Of a stretch of 23,846 nucleotides of DNA, positions 1 to 7,837 are shown in pieces. Made by a program: the position numbers and the translations under genes. The notes under the pieces are model-generated. The model worked only from the letters and a program-made list of their open reading frames with translations, had not been told where the DNA came from and ran no database searches. Source of the stretch: Pedobacter sp. UBA4863 (GTDB taxonomy: Bacteria; Bacteroidota; Bacteroidia; Sphingobacteriales; Sphingobacteriaceae). Where the stretch lies: the NCBI RefSeq assembly GCF_002399615.1, contig NZ_DHDZ01000008.1:1-23846 (forward strand). The letters run 5' to 3'. Positions within the stretch are counted from its first letter, which is position 1. Every line of letters begins with the position of its first letter.

Positions 1-223
1 CAATCCAAGCAGACAATCTTTAACAACCTAATCAAAAGAATGGTGAATAGAAAACCAGTTTCTCAGGCTGAGTTAATATGTAGTTAAGTTATGACCTCTA
101 TAAATTTTATTAATTGCTTCGAAAATCCGTAAAAAAGAATGGATTTACTTACTTAATCGACAAACAGAAGATTATTATAGACAGATAGTTTGTTTTTGAA
201 TATAAATGCTGAAATACAGTTAT

Positions 224-946
224 TTAGCTTGCTTGTGTTAGCCTTTTTTTACATTCTGCTTTATAATTACGGCCAATGGGAAGTTCTTTGCCTAAAATAC
301 CAATAGCATAAGCATGATAGCTTTCTATTTTATCGGTGGCAACCATAAAAGACCGATGTATTCTGATAAACTTATCGCTCGGTAAAAGTTCTTCGAGTAC
401 ACCTATTTTTTGTTTGCTGATTAGTACTTTATCCTTAAGCGTAATTTTGATATAATCTTTAAGGCTTTCCATCCAATAAATATCATTGACATTTATTTTA
501 AGTGTTTTTCTTTCAACTCTCAGGTACATAAAATCATCGCCTTTGGTTTCGGGAAGATGTGAGGGAAACCCTATTTTTTGATGTTGTAGTTTATATAAAT
601 CAAATACTTTGTCCATTGCTTTTAAAAAGCGGTCAAAAGGTATGGGCTTAAGTAAATAATCAACCGCATTTAGATCGAAGCCTTCCAATGCATAATCTTG
701 GTAGGCCGTGGTGAATATAATTTTTGGCGGAGTTTTAAGCGTTCTTATCAAATCTGTACCTAAAAGCCCAGGCATTTTAATATCTAAAAAAATAAGGTCT
801 ATTTGGTTTTGCTGTAAGATTTGAAAGGCCTGAACAGCATTATTGCAGGTTGCAACTAATTCTACCTGAGAGAAATCTTTTATATACTTTTGGATGATTT
901 CGATAGCATGGGGCTCATCATCTACTATAAGCGTTTTTATTTTCAT
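224..946 (-). CDS. LytTR-family response regulator transcription factor
   Basis: Cytoplasmic response regulator of 240 aa that should bind DNA when phosphorylated by the kinase encoded just upstream. Residues 1-120 form a receiver domain: acidic pair D9/D10, phosphoacceptor D55 in LDIKMPG, a TT pair at 79-80 and K100 in YLLKP. Residues about 137-238 are a LytTR DNA-binding domain (FMYLRVERKTLKINVNDIYW at its start, later FIRIHRSFMV and PIGRNYK). Its ATG lies 5 bp after the stop of the kinase gene, so the two are co-transcribed with the kinase first. This is the usual LytS/LytR-type arrangement in Bacteroidota. The regulon cannot be deduced from the sequence. Family assignment is very secure. 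Confidence 0.95.
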   Translation of the reverse strand: MKIKTLIVDDEPHAIEIIQKYIKDFSQVELVATCNNAVQAFQILQQNQIDLIFLDIKMPGLLGTDLIRTLKTPPKIIFTTAYQDYALEGFDLNAVDYLLKPIPFDRFLKAMDKVFDLYKLQHQKIGFPSHLPETKGDDFMYLRVERKTLKINVNDIYWMESLKDYIKITLKDKVLISKQKIGVLEELLPSDKFIRIHRSFMVATDKIESYHAYAIGILGKELPIGRNYKAECKKRLTQAS

Positions 947-951
947 TGTTT

Positions 952-1971
952 TTATTTGCTTGTAGTTAAAGGGCTATAATTTAAGTTGCTATGCGTGTAA
1001 TTGGCGTTTAAGTTGGCAAGAGGGGCGGGGCTAAGTGTAACTTCTAAAATAGCAACATACATGTCTTCTTCGTTATATGTGGTAAATTGATGTGTTTCGG
1101 GATAAATCAGCTCCAATCGCTTTTTTACATTTTCAAGTCCAATTTTTCCGAAATGCGCTTGATGTGTTTTTTCTAGTTCTATAGGTTTGCCATTAGATAC
1201 CTTAAACTTAATTGAGCTATCATCTACTTCTAAAACCATATTGATCCAGGCATCTTCCATCATCTCGCTGGCGCCATGTTTAAAAGCATTTTCAATGAGC
1301 GGAATCATTAAGAGTGGTGCAATTTGCTGCTCATTAATTTCTCCTTTTACCTTGAAGTTGAGGTCTAGCCTATCACCATGCCTTAATTTTTCTAGCGTAA
1401 TGTAATTCTTAATAATTTCGATATCTTTTTTTAAGGGCACGTATGCAGAGTTACACTCATAAAGCATGTAACGAAGTATTTGGGAAAGCCCCAGTACCAC
1501 TTCTGGAGATGAAGGAGAGTTGTTGAGGGTAAGAGCGTAAAGGTTATTTAAAGTGTTAAATAGAAAATGAGGATGGATTTGGGCTTTTAAAAAATTGAGT
1601 TCAGAGTGAAGAGCCATTTGTTTTCGCTCGTACCACATTCTAATGAATTTAATTAAGAGTGCGCCCCAAATAATAGCATTCGATTGCTCTAATGCATGGA
1701 TCATGTACTGGCCATTGAAAAACTGCTGCTGAAAACTCCCTTCTATTTTTTTCCATTTAAAGCTAGGGTTTAAAGGTTTCATCTGCTGGTATAGATAGGG
1801 ATCGGCAAACAAGATTTCAATTAAACGGTATAGGCAGGTGTAAATAATGCAAACAAAAATAAACGAAGGAACAAGTGTTAAAAATTTACGCTTAAACAGG
1901 AAGTGGGGAATAATAAGAAGATCAACAGTATAGTAATATAAAACATGCACAGGCAATAGCATTAATACCAA
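952..1971 (-). CDS. LytS-type sensor histidine kinase (His_kinase PF06580 family)
   Basis: Membrane sensor kinase paired with the LytTR regulator that follows. From the TTG at 1971, hydrophobic segments occupy about residues 1-50 and 98-110. The dimerisation/phosphotransfer motif is at 131-139 (QIHPHFLFN, H135 the likely phosphoacceptor). An ATPase N-box follows (PLIENAFKHG) and then a G-box (GKIGLENVKKRL). A 26-residue tail after the ATPase core has no recognisable domain. The start is uncertain: TTG at 1971 and ATG at 1962 both fall inside what reads as a transmembrane helix. The same frame stays open upstream to a stop at 2134-2136 and encodes a plausible N-terminus (KNPVKIWPSTNKALRHLLFW, then a hydrophobic stretch), yet contains no ATG, GTG or TTG. 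The real protein is therefore probably about 45-50 residues longer, or the start has been damaged. Confidence 0.9.
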   Translation of the reverse strand: MVLMLLPVHVLYYYTVDLLIIPHFLFKRKFLTLVPSFIFVCIIYTCLYRLIEILFADPYLYQQMKPLNPSFKWKKIEGSFQQQFFNGQYMIHALEQSNAIIWGALLIKFIRMWYERKQMALHSELNFLKAQIHPHFLFNTLNNLYALTLNNSPSSPEVVLGLSQILRYMLYECNSAYVPLKKDIEIIKNYITLEKLRHGDRLDLNFKVKGEINEQQIAPLLMIPLIENAFKHGASEMMEDAWINMVLEVDDSSIKFKVSNGKPIELEKTHQAHFGKIGLENVKKRLELIYPETHQFTTYNEEDMYVAILEVTLSPAPLANLNANYTHSNLNYSPLTTSK

Positions 1972-2226
1972 TTTAAGCGCTAAAAAGTAGCCCGGCAGCC
2001 CAACAGCAAATAAAAGTGTTAAAATACACGTGCATACGCCCCAAAACAGAAGGTGTCTTAAGGCTTTATTTGTTGATGGCCAGATTTTTACAGGGTTTTT
2101 GTTGCCTAAAAATATACTCCTGTAAGTATAAAATTAGCAATCTATATTTAAAAATTACGAAGTGAAATAAAATTAAGTCTGTTTGTAGATAAACACCTCT
2201 AATTAGTAGATATACAGCAGTTTCGG

Positions 2227-3069
2227 TTATTTAGTTAATTGTACTAAGTCGGCTATAATTTCCCACTTTTTGTTAAAATGCCATACCTGTACATAGTAAC
2301 CATGAAATTTACGCTGTAAAGCTGCTGTGGCATTTATAGCAAGATTACCAAAACAATAAAACAAAGTGCCATTTTTATCATATCCCGATCCTTTTTGTGT
2401 GTAGATCATATTAGTAGATAAAGGTTGATATTGACTTTTACCCCATAAAATTGGTTTGTCCGTTCGTAAGATCATCACTTTATTGTTCAAGAAGTTTATC
2501 GTTTCGTCGGTTTTTTGTAGTGATGGAGGAATTGAGATAATTTCTTTAGCAGCCGCTTTTACTTTAGATACTTGGGTTGATCCATTGTTTATGGCTATAT
2601 TATAATCGTTTCTTATTTTGGAGTGATTAACCCCTCCATCAAAAATTAGCTTAAAGATGCCGTTTTGGTCTTTTCTCCAAATAGAGAAATAGTTGCCCGT
2701 GGCATCGGGCTTTTCTGTAGCCTTTGCGTAATAAAGATATGGCCCCGAAGTGAAACCAAAATCATGTGTAGCATTTATATAAGCATAGGTTGGATACCAG
2801 ATTAACCGTTGTGTGCTGTCTGGTTTTAAAGTTGAATAAGCTTTGAGACCATTTACGATCTCAATACCACTCACGATCATCCCAGTAGTATCCAGATTCT
2901 GTTCAAATGCATGTTTTATATGGGTCTTAATTGCAAGTTGGCCAAAATTAAGCTCACTTAAAACAATATCATTTTTTGTGCTTTTGCTTTTTTGAGCCAA
3001 CAAAGTGGTATGCATAGAAAATATACTTATAGCGATAAATATTGTTTTAAAAAGAGCAGTATCTGTCAT
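2227..3069 (-). CDS. Secreted protein with two NTF2-like (DUF4440/SnoaL-type) units
   Basis: Protein of 280 aa with an N-terminal signal peptide (hydrophobic stretch about residues 8-24, probable cleavage after LLAQ). The first half has the pattern of DUF4440-like NTF2 domains: FGFTSGPYLYY, then GNYFSIWRKDQNGIFKLIFDGG. A second, weaker unit seems to lie in the last ~85 residues, where GTLFYCFGNLA and YYVQVWHFNKKWEIIADLV repeat the same strand pattern. Catalytic residues cannot be assigned and the substrate is unknown. It is transcribed alone, divergent from the oxidoreductase at 3405. The family call comes from motif resemblance; the function is open. Confidence 0.75.
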   Translation of the reverse strand: MTDTALFKTIFIAISIFSMHTTLLAQKSKSTKNDIVLSELNFGQLAIKTHIKHAFEQNLDTTGMIVSGIEIVNGLKAYSTLKPDSTQRLIWYPTYAYINATHDFGFTSGPYLYYAKATEKPDATGNYFSIWRKDQNGIFKLIFDGGVNHSKIRNDYNIAINNGSTQVSKVKAAAKEIISIPPSLQKTDETINFLNNKVMILRTDKPILWGKSQYQPLSTNMIYTQKGSGYDKNGTLFYCFGNLAINATAALQRKFHGYYVQVWHFNKKWEIIADLVQLTK

Positions 3070-3404
3070 ATGAGCAATTGTTTTTAATTAAGAACAGCAG
3101 TACAAATATCTTTTATATATTTTTCTTTTTGGAAGAGGCAAACCGCTTTGAAGACAGAAAGCTAAATACTACTGACGAACGTTGCTTTACAGAGGATAGA
3201 CGACAAAATCATTTGCAATCTTTTAAGAAAAAATCGCTTTTTAATCAAACAAGTATTGACGGATTGTTGACTGAGATTTTGAGTTTCATAAGGCTAATGC
3301 TCATGTAATGTTTAGTAAAGTGCCTGTTCAAACTCGTTTTAATTAAAACATCATTGCCACTTAAACAAAACATCAATCTGCGTGTTCTTCCTAAAACAAC
3401 TGCC
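3070..3404. other. Divergent intergenic region
   Basis: This 335-bp AT-rich stretch separates the secreted NTF2-like gene (minus) from the FAD oxidoreductase (plus) and must hold both promoters. An open frame at 3078-3308 (76 codons) shows no signal, domain or convincing composition, and I do not call it a gene. A GATATTTG at about 3107-3114 on the minus strand resembles the -7 element TAnnTTTG, but no matching -33 TTG is at the right distance. I see no repeat or RNA gene here. Confidence 0.4.
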
Positions 3405-4607
3405 ATGAATATCAGATCTAATGAACCTTATTGGTTAATCAATAACGGCATATTAAATTCTTATCCATCGTTACAAGCAGACACTGATTGCGATGTACTT
3501 ATTGTGGGTGCAGGTATTACAGGGGCATTAATGGCTAATGCTTGCATAAAAGCTGGTTTTCGTACGTTGATAATTGATAAAAGAGAAGTGGCCAATGGAA
3601 GTACATCGGCCACCACCGCTATGTTACAATACGAAATAGACGTGCCCTTATACCAATTAGCAAAACTTATTGGCGAGATTGGGGCAGTTGCAAGCTACAA
3701 AGCCTGTAGAGATTCTATTGACACCTTAGGGAAAATTGCCGCAGAAATTAAATCTGATAATGAATTTATGAAAAAGGAATCGCTATATTTTGCTAGCAGC
3801 AGTAAAGATGTTAAGTGGCTAAAGACAGAATTTGAAAGAAGGGAAAAAGCAGGTTTCGAGGTTTGTTGGTTAGGGCAGGAGCAAATTCGTAGAACTTATG
3901 GCCTAAAAAGCGAAGGCGGCATTTTATCAAAAGATGGCGGCAGTGTAGATGCGTTTCGATTGGCTCATCAGTTGCTTAATCACAATCAAAATAAAGGACT
4001 CGAAATTTATGATAAAACCGAACTCAAAACAGTAAAATATTTCGAAGACCAAGTATTGGTAGAAACCAGTACTAATGCTAAAATAAGAGCCAAAAAAATT
4101 ATTTATTGCACAGGCTATGAGAGCACACAAATTATTCCCGAAAAAATAGTGAAGCTAAAAAGCACCTACGCTGTGGTTAGCGAGCGTATGAAAAATATTC
4201 CCTCGGCAGTTAAAAACACTTTATTCTGGAATACCGCCCATCCCTATTTATACATGCGAACTACTGCAGACCATAGGTTGCTGGTGGGTGGCGAAGACGA
4301 GAACTTTAAAAATGCCCTGTTACGCGATGCCTTGCTGGGCCAAAAAGAAGAAAAGCTATCAAAAGCAATAAAAAAGCTAATGCCCGAAATAGATTTTATA
4401 ACCGATTTTACTTGGAGCGGCACCTTTGGCGAAACCAAAGACGGGTTGCCATACATTGGTCCTCACCCCAAATTCCCAAACACTTATTTCTGCTTGGGAT
4501 TTGGTGGCAATGGCATTACTTTTTCGGTGATAGGAGCCGATATGATTACTGGGATGCTACAAAATGAAGTAGATCCACTGGCGTATTTTTTTCGGTTTGG
4601 CAGGTAA
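3405..4607 (+). CDS. FAD-dependent oxidoreductase, DAO (glycine/D-amino acid oxidase-like) family
   Basis: Flavoprotein of 400 aa expected to oxidise an amine or amino acid in the cytoplasm. The Rossmann FAD-binding motif DVLIVGAGITGALMA starts at residue 30 (GAGITG 35-40), followed by the acidic ribose-binding end of strand 2 (LIIDKRE). GSTSATTAM matches the conserved segment after the dinucleotide fold in DAO-family enzymes, and the C-terminal GLPYIGPHP...CLGFGGNGITFS closes the FAD site. ATG at 3405 is preferred to the TTG at 3354, which would add 17 residues without family character ahead of the usual N-terminus. The C-terminal Rieske domain found in some relatives is absent. The substrate is unknown. 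Its stop codon directly abuts the stop of the convergent lipoprotein gene. Confidence 0.88.
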   Translation: MNIRSNEPYWLINNGILNSYPSLQADTDCDVLIVGAGITGALMANACIKAGFRTLIIDKREVANGSTSATTAMLQYEIDVPLYQLAKLIGEIGAVASYKACRDSIDTLGKIAAEIKSDNEFMKKESLYFASSSKDVKWLKTEFERREKAGFEVCWLGQEQIRRTYGLKSEGGILSKDGGSVDAFRLAHQLLNHNQNKGLEIYDKTELKTVKYFEDQVLVETSTNAKIRAKKIIYCTGYESTQIIPEKIVKLKSTYAVVSERMKNIPSAVKNTLFWNTAHPYLYMRTTADHRLLVGGEDENFKNALLRDALLGQKEEKLSKAIKKLMPEIDFITDFTWSGTFGETKDGLPYIGPHPKFPNTYFCLGFGGNGITFSVIGADMITGMLQNEVDPLAYFFRFGR

Positions 4608-5312
4608 TTATTGATGGGTAAGTATTTGGCCGTTAAAAGGTTTTTCTAGGTCATTACTTGGAGTAACCTTTCCTCCAGCTAAAATGGTGTAAAACCCGCC
4701 CTTTACCAAGGTTTTTTCTACAGTAGCTTTAATATTTGGAGTTGTAGCCTCTTTAATTTCAAAAACTTTTGTTCCCGGTTCTACGGCCACAAATTCGCTA
4801 TACGCTTTAAACGCCTTGTTACTGGCCAAATTGCTGGTAGCATCTTTTATGCCTAAATCTAGGGCGGTAGCGTCTGGCGAAACATTAATGAAACGTACAT
4901 AGGCCTTGTCGTTCGATACATTGGTGGTTTCATCAGAAACAAGCAAGCCATCAAAACTATTGCTGGTACCAATTAAGTACAACGTAGAAATAGAGTTTTT
5001 ACTAACTGTAATACTTTTTGTATATAGAGCAGCTGTTTCGCTAGCTACGGTAAATTTAGTTTCGTAAGTGCCAGCAACAAGTTGCGAGTATTTTACACCC
5101 CCGGCATAGGGCAGTGCTGCACTATTTAATTTAGATCCGTTCAAATAAACATCATAAGTTGCAAGCGTTGGCGAAGTATTATAAACACTAAAAGAGCCGT
5201 AGGCGAGAACTGGGGTGTCATCTTTACCACAAGCCGAAATTAATGCCATTGTTGCCATTGCAATTAAAGCATATGTTTTTTTAAAGGAGAATTTAGTAGG
5301 AGTTGTATTCAT
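4608..5312 (-). CDS. DUF4397 domain lipoprotein
   Basis: Lipoprotein of 234 aa. The signal peptide has the lipobox LISAC with the modified cysteine at residue 28, followed by GKDD. A lysine plus acidic pair right after the cysteine resembles the lipoprotein export signal reported for Bacteroidota surface lipoproteins, so display on the outer membrane surface is plausible (inference). The remainder is one DUF4397 region: FSVYNTSPTLATYDVYLNG near the start and a second strand set, YVRFINVSPDATALDLG, ending in FYTILAGG. The ATG at 5312 is chosen because it starts the signal peptide directly; a reading from 5444 would add 44 residues without signal character. DUF4397 has no established enzymatic role. 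Confidence 0.88.
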   Translation of the reverse strand: MNTTPTKFSFKKTYALIAMATMALISACGKDDTPVLAYGSFSVYNTSPTLATYDVYLNGSKLNSAALPYAGGVKYSQLVAGTYETKFTVASETAALYTKSITVSKNSISTLYLIGTSNSFDGLLVSDETTNVSNDKAYVRFINVSPDATALDLGIKDATSNLASNKAFKAYSEFVAVEPGTKVFEIKEATTPNIKATVEKTLVKGGFYTILAGGKVTPSNDLEKPFNGQILTHQ

Positions 5313-5549
5313 GATAAAAAGTTGATGACCAAAATATTTTCTTGTCTTAAAATTATGTTTCAAATATACAAATATTGATTTTATTGGCTCTAGTGCGATG
5401 TTAAACTTTGTTAAATAAAGAATAACGAGTGGAACACAAGCCAAACTGCTATCAATACGTTTAACAATTCAATTTCGCTACATTAAAATTTTAAATTTGA
5501 TTTTTAGCGTTAATAAATAATAAACAAAATGTAAAAAAACACAAATTGT

Positions 5550-5581
5550 ATTGCACAACTCGAAATTTATTTAAACCTTTG
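5550..5581 (+). promoter_or_regulatory. Putative Bacteroidota-type promoter of the arg operon
   Basis: ATTG at 5550-5553 (a -33 TTG element) is followed after exactly 20 bp by AACCTTTG at 5574-5581, a 7/8 match to the -7 consensus TAnnTTTG. Transcription would begin near 5588 and give a leader of about 260 nt before the first large gene. This is motif matching only. Confidence 0.45.
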
Positions 5582-5618
5582 CGGCACAATCAATTCAGAT
5601 AATTGGTTTTTATAAAAA

Positions 5619-5753
5619 ATGAGCAATCAAATCATCCATAAACTATCTGTCTTAGAAGCCAAAACAATGGCTCCTAACGGTTATTTTATTGAGCGTTTGC
5701 ACCCCATATTCTACATCACTACAAGTCGGCAACTTTTTACCCCGCGTATTTAA
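5619..5753 (+). CDS. Possible 44-codon leader ORF upstream of the arginine operon
   Basis: An ATG at 5619 opens a frame of 44 codons (starts MSNQIIHKLSVLEAK, ends TTSRQLFTPRI) that stops 94 nt before the GNAT gene, in the same orientation and about 30 nt after the inferred transcription start. It holds three Arg codons at positions 26 (CGT), 36 (CGG) and 43 (CGT), the last next to the penultimate residue. I know no family for it. It may be a regulatory leader peptide, a small protein or a chance ORF. Its stop codon lies in the 5' arm of a 7-bp hairpin (TTTAAGT 5749-5755 / ACTTAAA 5770-5776). Confidence 0.35.
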   Translation: MSNQIIHKLSVLEAKTMAPNGYFIERLHPIFYITTSRQLFTPRI

Positions 5754-5808
5754 GTCTTGCCCCTAGGGAACTTAAAACCCATGAGGAATTGATCCTCAAT
5801 AAAAACCC
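5679..5808 (+). promoter_or_regulatory. Candidate attenuator-like leader RNA of the arg operon
   Basis: Two alternative pairings share one strand. The segment TTTTATTGAG at 5684-5693, inside the leader ORF immediately before Arg codon 26, is perfectly complementary over 10 nt to CTCAATAAAA at 5795-5804. Part of that distal segment is also the 3' arm of a local hairpin, TGAGGA (5782-5787) / TCCTCA (5793-5798). The two structures cannot coexist. No long U-run follows the hairpin directly, so if this is regulation it need not be classical intrinsic termination. The mechanism is inferred from complementarity alone. Confidence 0.3.
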
Positions 5809-5847
5809 AATTAACAAGAATAACCTTATTTTTTCGTTAAAGAATTA

Positions 5848-6543
5848 ATGAATAATAACGATTTTATAGTGCAAGTCGCACTTCCTGAACATCGTGTTTT
5901 TGCAGAAGAAATAGTTGACGAGATGGCTGAATCTGCAAAGGCGAGGGGCACAGGTATCGCTAAACGTTCGCCAGAATATGTGGCAGGCAAAATGCAAGAA
6001 GGCAAGTCGGTAATTGCTTTCCATAAGGATGGCACCTGGGCCGGATTTTGCTACATTGAAACTTGGAGCCACGGGCAGTTTGTAGCCAACTCAGGATTAA
6101 TAGTAAGCCCCAAATATCGTAAAGCCGGATTGGCAAAAGCTATTAAAGAAGAGATTTTCGCCTTATCGAGAAAGCTGTACCCTAAAGCAAAAATATTTGG
6201 ATTGACTACTGGTTTGGCCGTAATGAAAATCAATTCTGATTTAGGTTACGAACCTGTAACCTATTCGGAACTTACCCAAGATGAAGAATTTTGGAAAGGC
6301 TGCCAAAGCTGTGTAAACTTCGAGATATTGAAGATGAAGGAGCGTAAAAACTGTATGTGTACAGCCATGTTGTACGATCCAAAAGAGAAGAAACACGAAG
6401 CAGCCAAAGAATTTGCAGAAGAACTACAGAAAAAGCCAAAGCTTTACGAACGTTTTATGCGCATTAAACAGCGTTTAATAGAAAAAAATAGAGGTGGCGA
6501 CCTAAAATCGCTATTGTTGTTTTTGGCGTTAATTAATAAATAG
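5848..6543 (+). CDS. GNAT N-acyltransferase, likely first enzyme of arginine synthesis (N-acylglutamate synthase)
   Basis: GNAT protein of 231 aa, first gene of the operon. Residues about 8-140 carry the GNAT fold: strands leading to FVANSGLIVSPKYRKAGLAKAI (81-100), where YRKAGLAKA is the acyl-CoA pyrophosphate loop, then GLTTGLAVMKINSDLGYEPV. The C-terminal part holds four cysteines, C152-x2-C155 and C169-x-C171, set like a metal site. Position before argG, and the absence of argA or argJ from an otherwise nearly complete arg cluster, suggest that it acylates glutamate with acetyl-CoA or succinyl-CoA. That role is inference from context; the GNAT family call is firm. The last ~20 residues look like an unconserved tail. 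Transcribed 63 bp upstream of argG. Confidence 0.85.
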   Translation: MNNNDFIVQVALPEHRVFAEEIVDEMAESAKARGTGIAKRSPEYVAGKMQEGKSVIAFHKDGTWAGFCYIETWSHGQFVANSGLIVSPKYRKAGLAKAIKEEIFALSRKLYPKAKIFGLTTGLAVMKINSDLGYEPVTYSELTQDEEFWKGCQSCVNFEILKMKERKNCMCTAMLYDPKEKKHEAAKEFAEELQKKPKLYERFMRIKQRLIEKNRGGDLKSLLLFLALINK

Positions 6544-6563
6544 AAATTATAAATCATCCTACA

Positions 6564-6590
6564 CAACTCCCCTTTAGGAGTTGAGGGTTA
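6564..6590 (+). repeat. Palindromic repeat, CCCCTTTAGG family, between GNAT and argG
   Basis: Perfect 7-bp stem CAACTCC (6564-6570) / GGAGTTG (6577-6583) with loop CCTTTA, followed by AGGGTTA. It shares the CTCCCCTTTAGGAG core with the copies in argC and near 21640. In the transcript it would form a hairpin between the first two genes of the operon. Confidence 0.6.
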
Positions 6591-6606
6591 ATAAAATAAA
6601 TACAAG

Positions 6607-7797
6607 ATGAAGAAAAAAGTTGTTTTAGCATTTAGCGGAGGTTTAGATACCTCGTTCTGTTGCATTCATTTAACTAAAGACAGAAATTTAGAAGTACACT
6701 CTGTAGTGGTAAACACGGGTGGTTTTTCTGAAGAAGAGTTAAACGAAATAGAAGCACGGGCTTATGCTTTAGGGGTAACATCGCACGCTGCGGTAGATGA
6801 AACCGAAAACTATTACAACGATAGCATCAAGTATTTGATTTTTGGTAACGTATTAAAAAATGCTACTTATCCCTTGTCGGTAAGTGCCGAGCGTGTTTGC
6901 CAAGCTACGGCAATTGCCAATTACGTAAAGAAAATTGGTGCCGATTATGTGGCTCACGGTAGTACCGGTGCAGGTAACGATCAAGTGCGTTTCGATATGA
7001 TTTTCAATATCCTGATCCCTAATGTAGAAATCATTACACCAATTAGAGATTTGAAATTATCACGCGAAGCGGAAATTGAATATTTAGCAAAACATGGCGT
7101 AGAATATACTGCCGAAAAAGCAAAATATTCGATTAACAAAGGCTTGTGGGGTACTTCGGTAGGTGGCGCAGAAACATTGACATCGAATCAAACCCTGCCA
7201 GAAAGTGCTTGGCCAACCCAAGTAACCGAAACCGAAGCCAAGAAAGTAGAATTAACTTTCGAAAAAGGCGAATTGGTTGCAGTTGATGGTGAGCGTTTGG
7301 CACCAGTAAAAGCTATCCAAAAGTTACAAGCCATTGCTGCTCCTTTTGGTGTAGGTCGTGATATACACGTTGGCGATACCATTATCGGCATTAAAGGTCG
7401 TGTGGGTTTTGAGGCAGCGGGGCCAATGGTCATCATCAAAGCGCACCATGCTTTAGAGAAACACACCTTAACAAAATGGCAGTTGAGCTGGAAAGAAAAC
7501 TTATCTTCTTTCTATGGTAACTGGTTGCACGAAGGCCAATTCCACGATCCAATTATGAGAGACATGGAAGCCTTTTTGAGTTCTACACAAAGCACCGTTA
7601 ACGGAAAAGTATTTGTAGAGTTGTTGCCATATCGTTTCCACATCATCGGTATCGAAAGTGCTAACGATTTAATGAGCAATAAATTTGGCAGTTACGGCGA
7701 AATGAACAATGCTTGGAGTGGCGAAGACGTAAAAGGTTTCTCTAAAATATTCGGCAACCAAGTAATGATTTGGCATAAAGTAAACTCGGGGGAATAA
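6607..7797 (+). CDS. argG: Argininosuccinate synthase
   Basis: Cytoplasmic ATP-dependent ligase joining citrulline and aspartate to argininosuccinate, the penultimate step to arginine. At 396 aa it has the family's usual length. The N-type ATP pyrophosphatase P-loop AFSGGLDTS is at residues 8-16, followed by SAERVCQA and HGSTGAGNDQVRFD, which belong to the nucleotide and citrulline/aspartate sites. The ATG at 6607 gives the normal N-terminus (MKKKVVLAFSGG). The last residues (NSGE) and the stop run directly into a C-rich palindromic repeat, so the extreme C-terminus may have been reshaped by it. Placed between the GNAT gene and argC on the same strand. Confidence 0.97.
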   Translation: MKKKVVLAFSGGLDTSFCCIHLTKDRNLEVHSVVVNTGGFSEEELNEIEARAYALGVTSHAAVDETENYYNDSIKYLIFGNVLKNATYPLSVSAERVCQATAIANYVKKIGADYVAHGSTGAGNDQVRFDMIFNILIPNVEIITPIRDLKLSREAEIEYLAKHGVEYTAEKAKYSINKGLWGTSVGGAETLTSNQTLPESAWPTQVTETEAKKVELTFEKGELVAVDGERLAPVKAIQKLQAIAAPFGVGRDIHVGDTIIGIKGRVGFEAAGPMVIIKAHHALEKHTLTKWQLSWKENLSSFYGNWLHEGQFHDPIMRDMEAFLSSTQSTVNGKVFVELLPYRFHIIGIESANDLMSNKFGSYGEMNNAWSGEDVKGFSKIFGNQVMIWHKVNSGE

Positions 7798-7825
7798 CCC
7801 CCACCCCCCTGAAGGGGGCTTAACC
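7796..7825 (+). repeat. C/G-rich palindromic repeat after argG
   Basis: CCCCC (7804-7808) and GGGGG (7814-7818) flank the loop CTGAA, within AACCCCCACCCCCCTGAAG and a trailing CTTAACCC. It overlaps the end of the argG stop codon. It appears related to the CCCCTTCAGGGG copies inside argC. Confidence 0.55.
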
Positions 7826-7837
7826 CAACATTTAGTT

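Noticed and set aside
1..87. Frame open from the window edge to TAA at 85-87 (plus), ending NRKPVSQAELICS, possibly the 3' end of an upstream gene.
   Set aside because: Only 28 codons, no recognisable motif, and an open run of this length is not rare in AT-rich DNA. It needs the preceding sequence.
3078..3308. 76-codon ORF (plus) in the divergent intergenic region.
   Set aside because: No domain, odd composition, starts within 10 bp of the divergent gene and overlaps the place where promoters are expected.
5749..5776. Intrinsic terminator in the arg leader (TTTAAGT/ACTTAAA hairpin).
   Set aside because: AT-rich 7-bp stem with a 14-nt loop and no U-run after it; reported only as leader structure.
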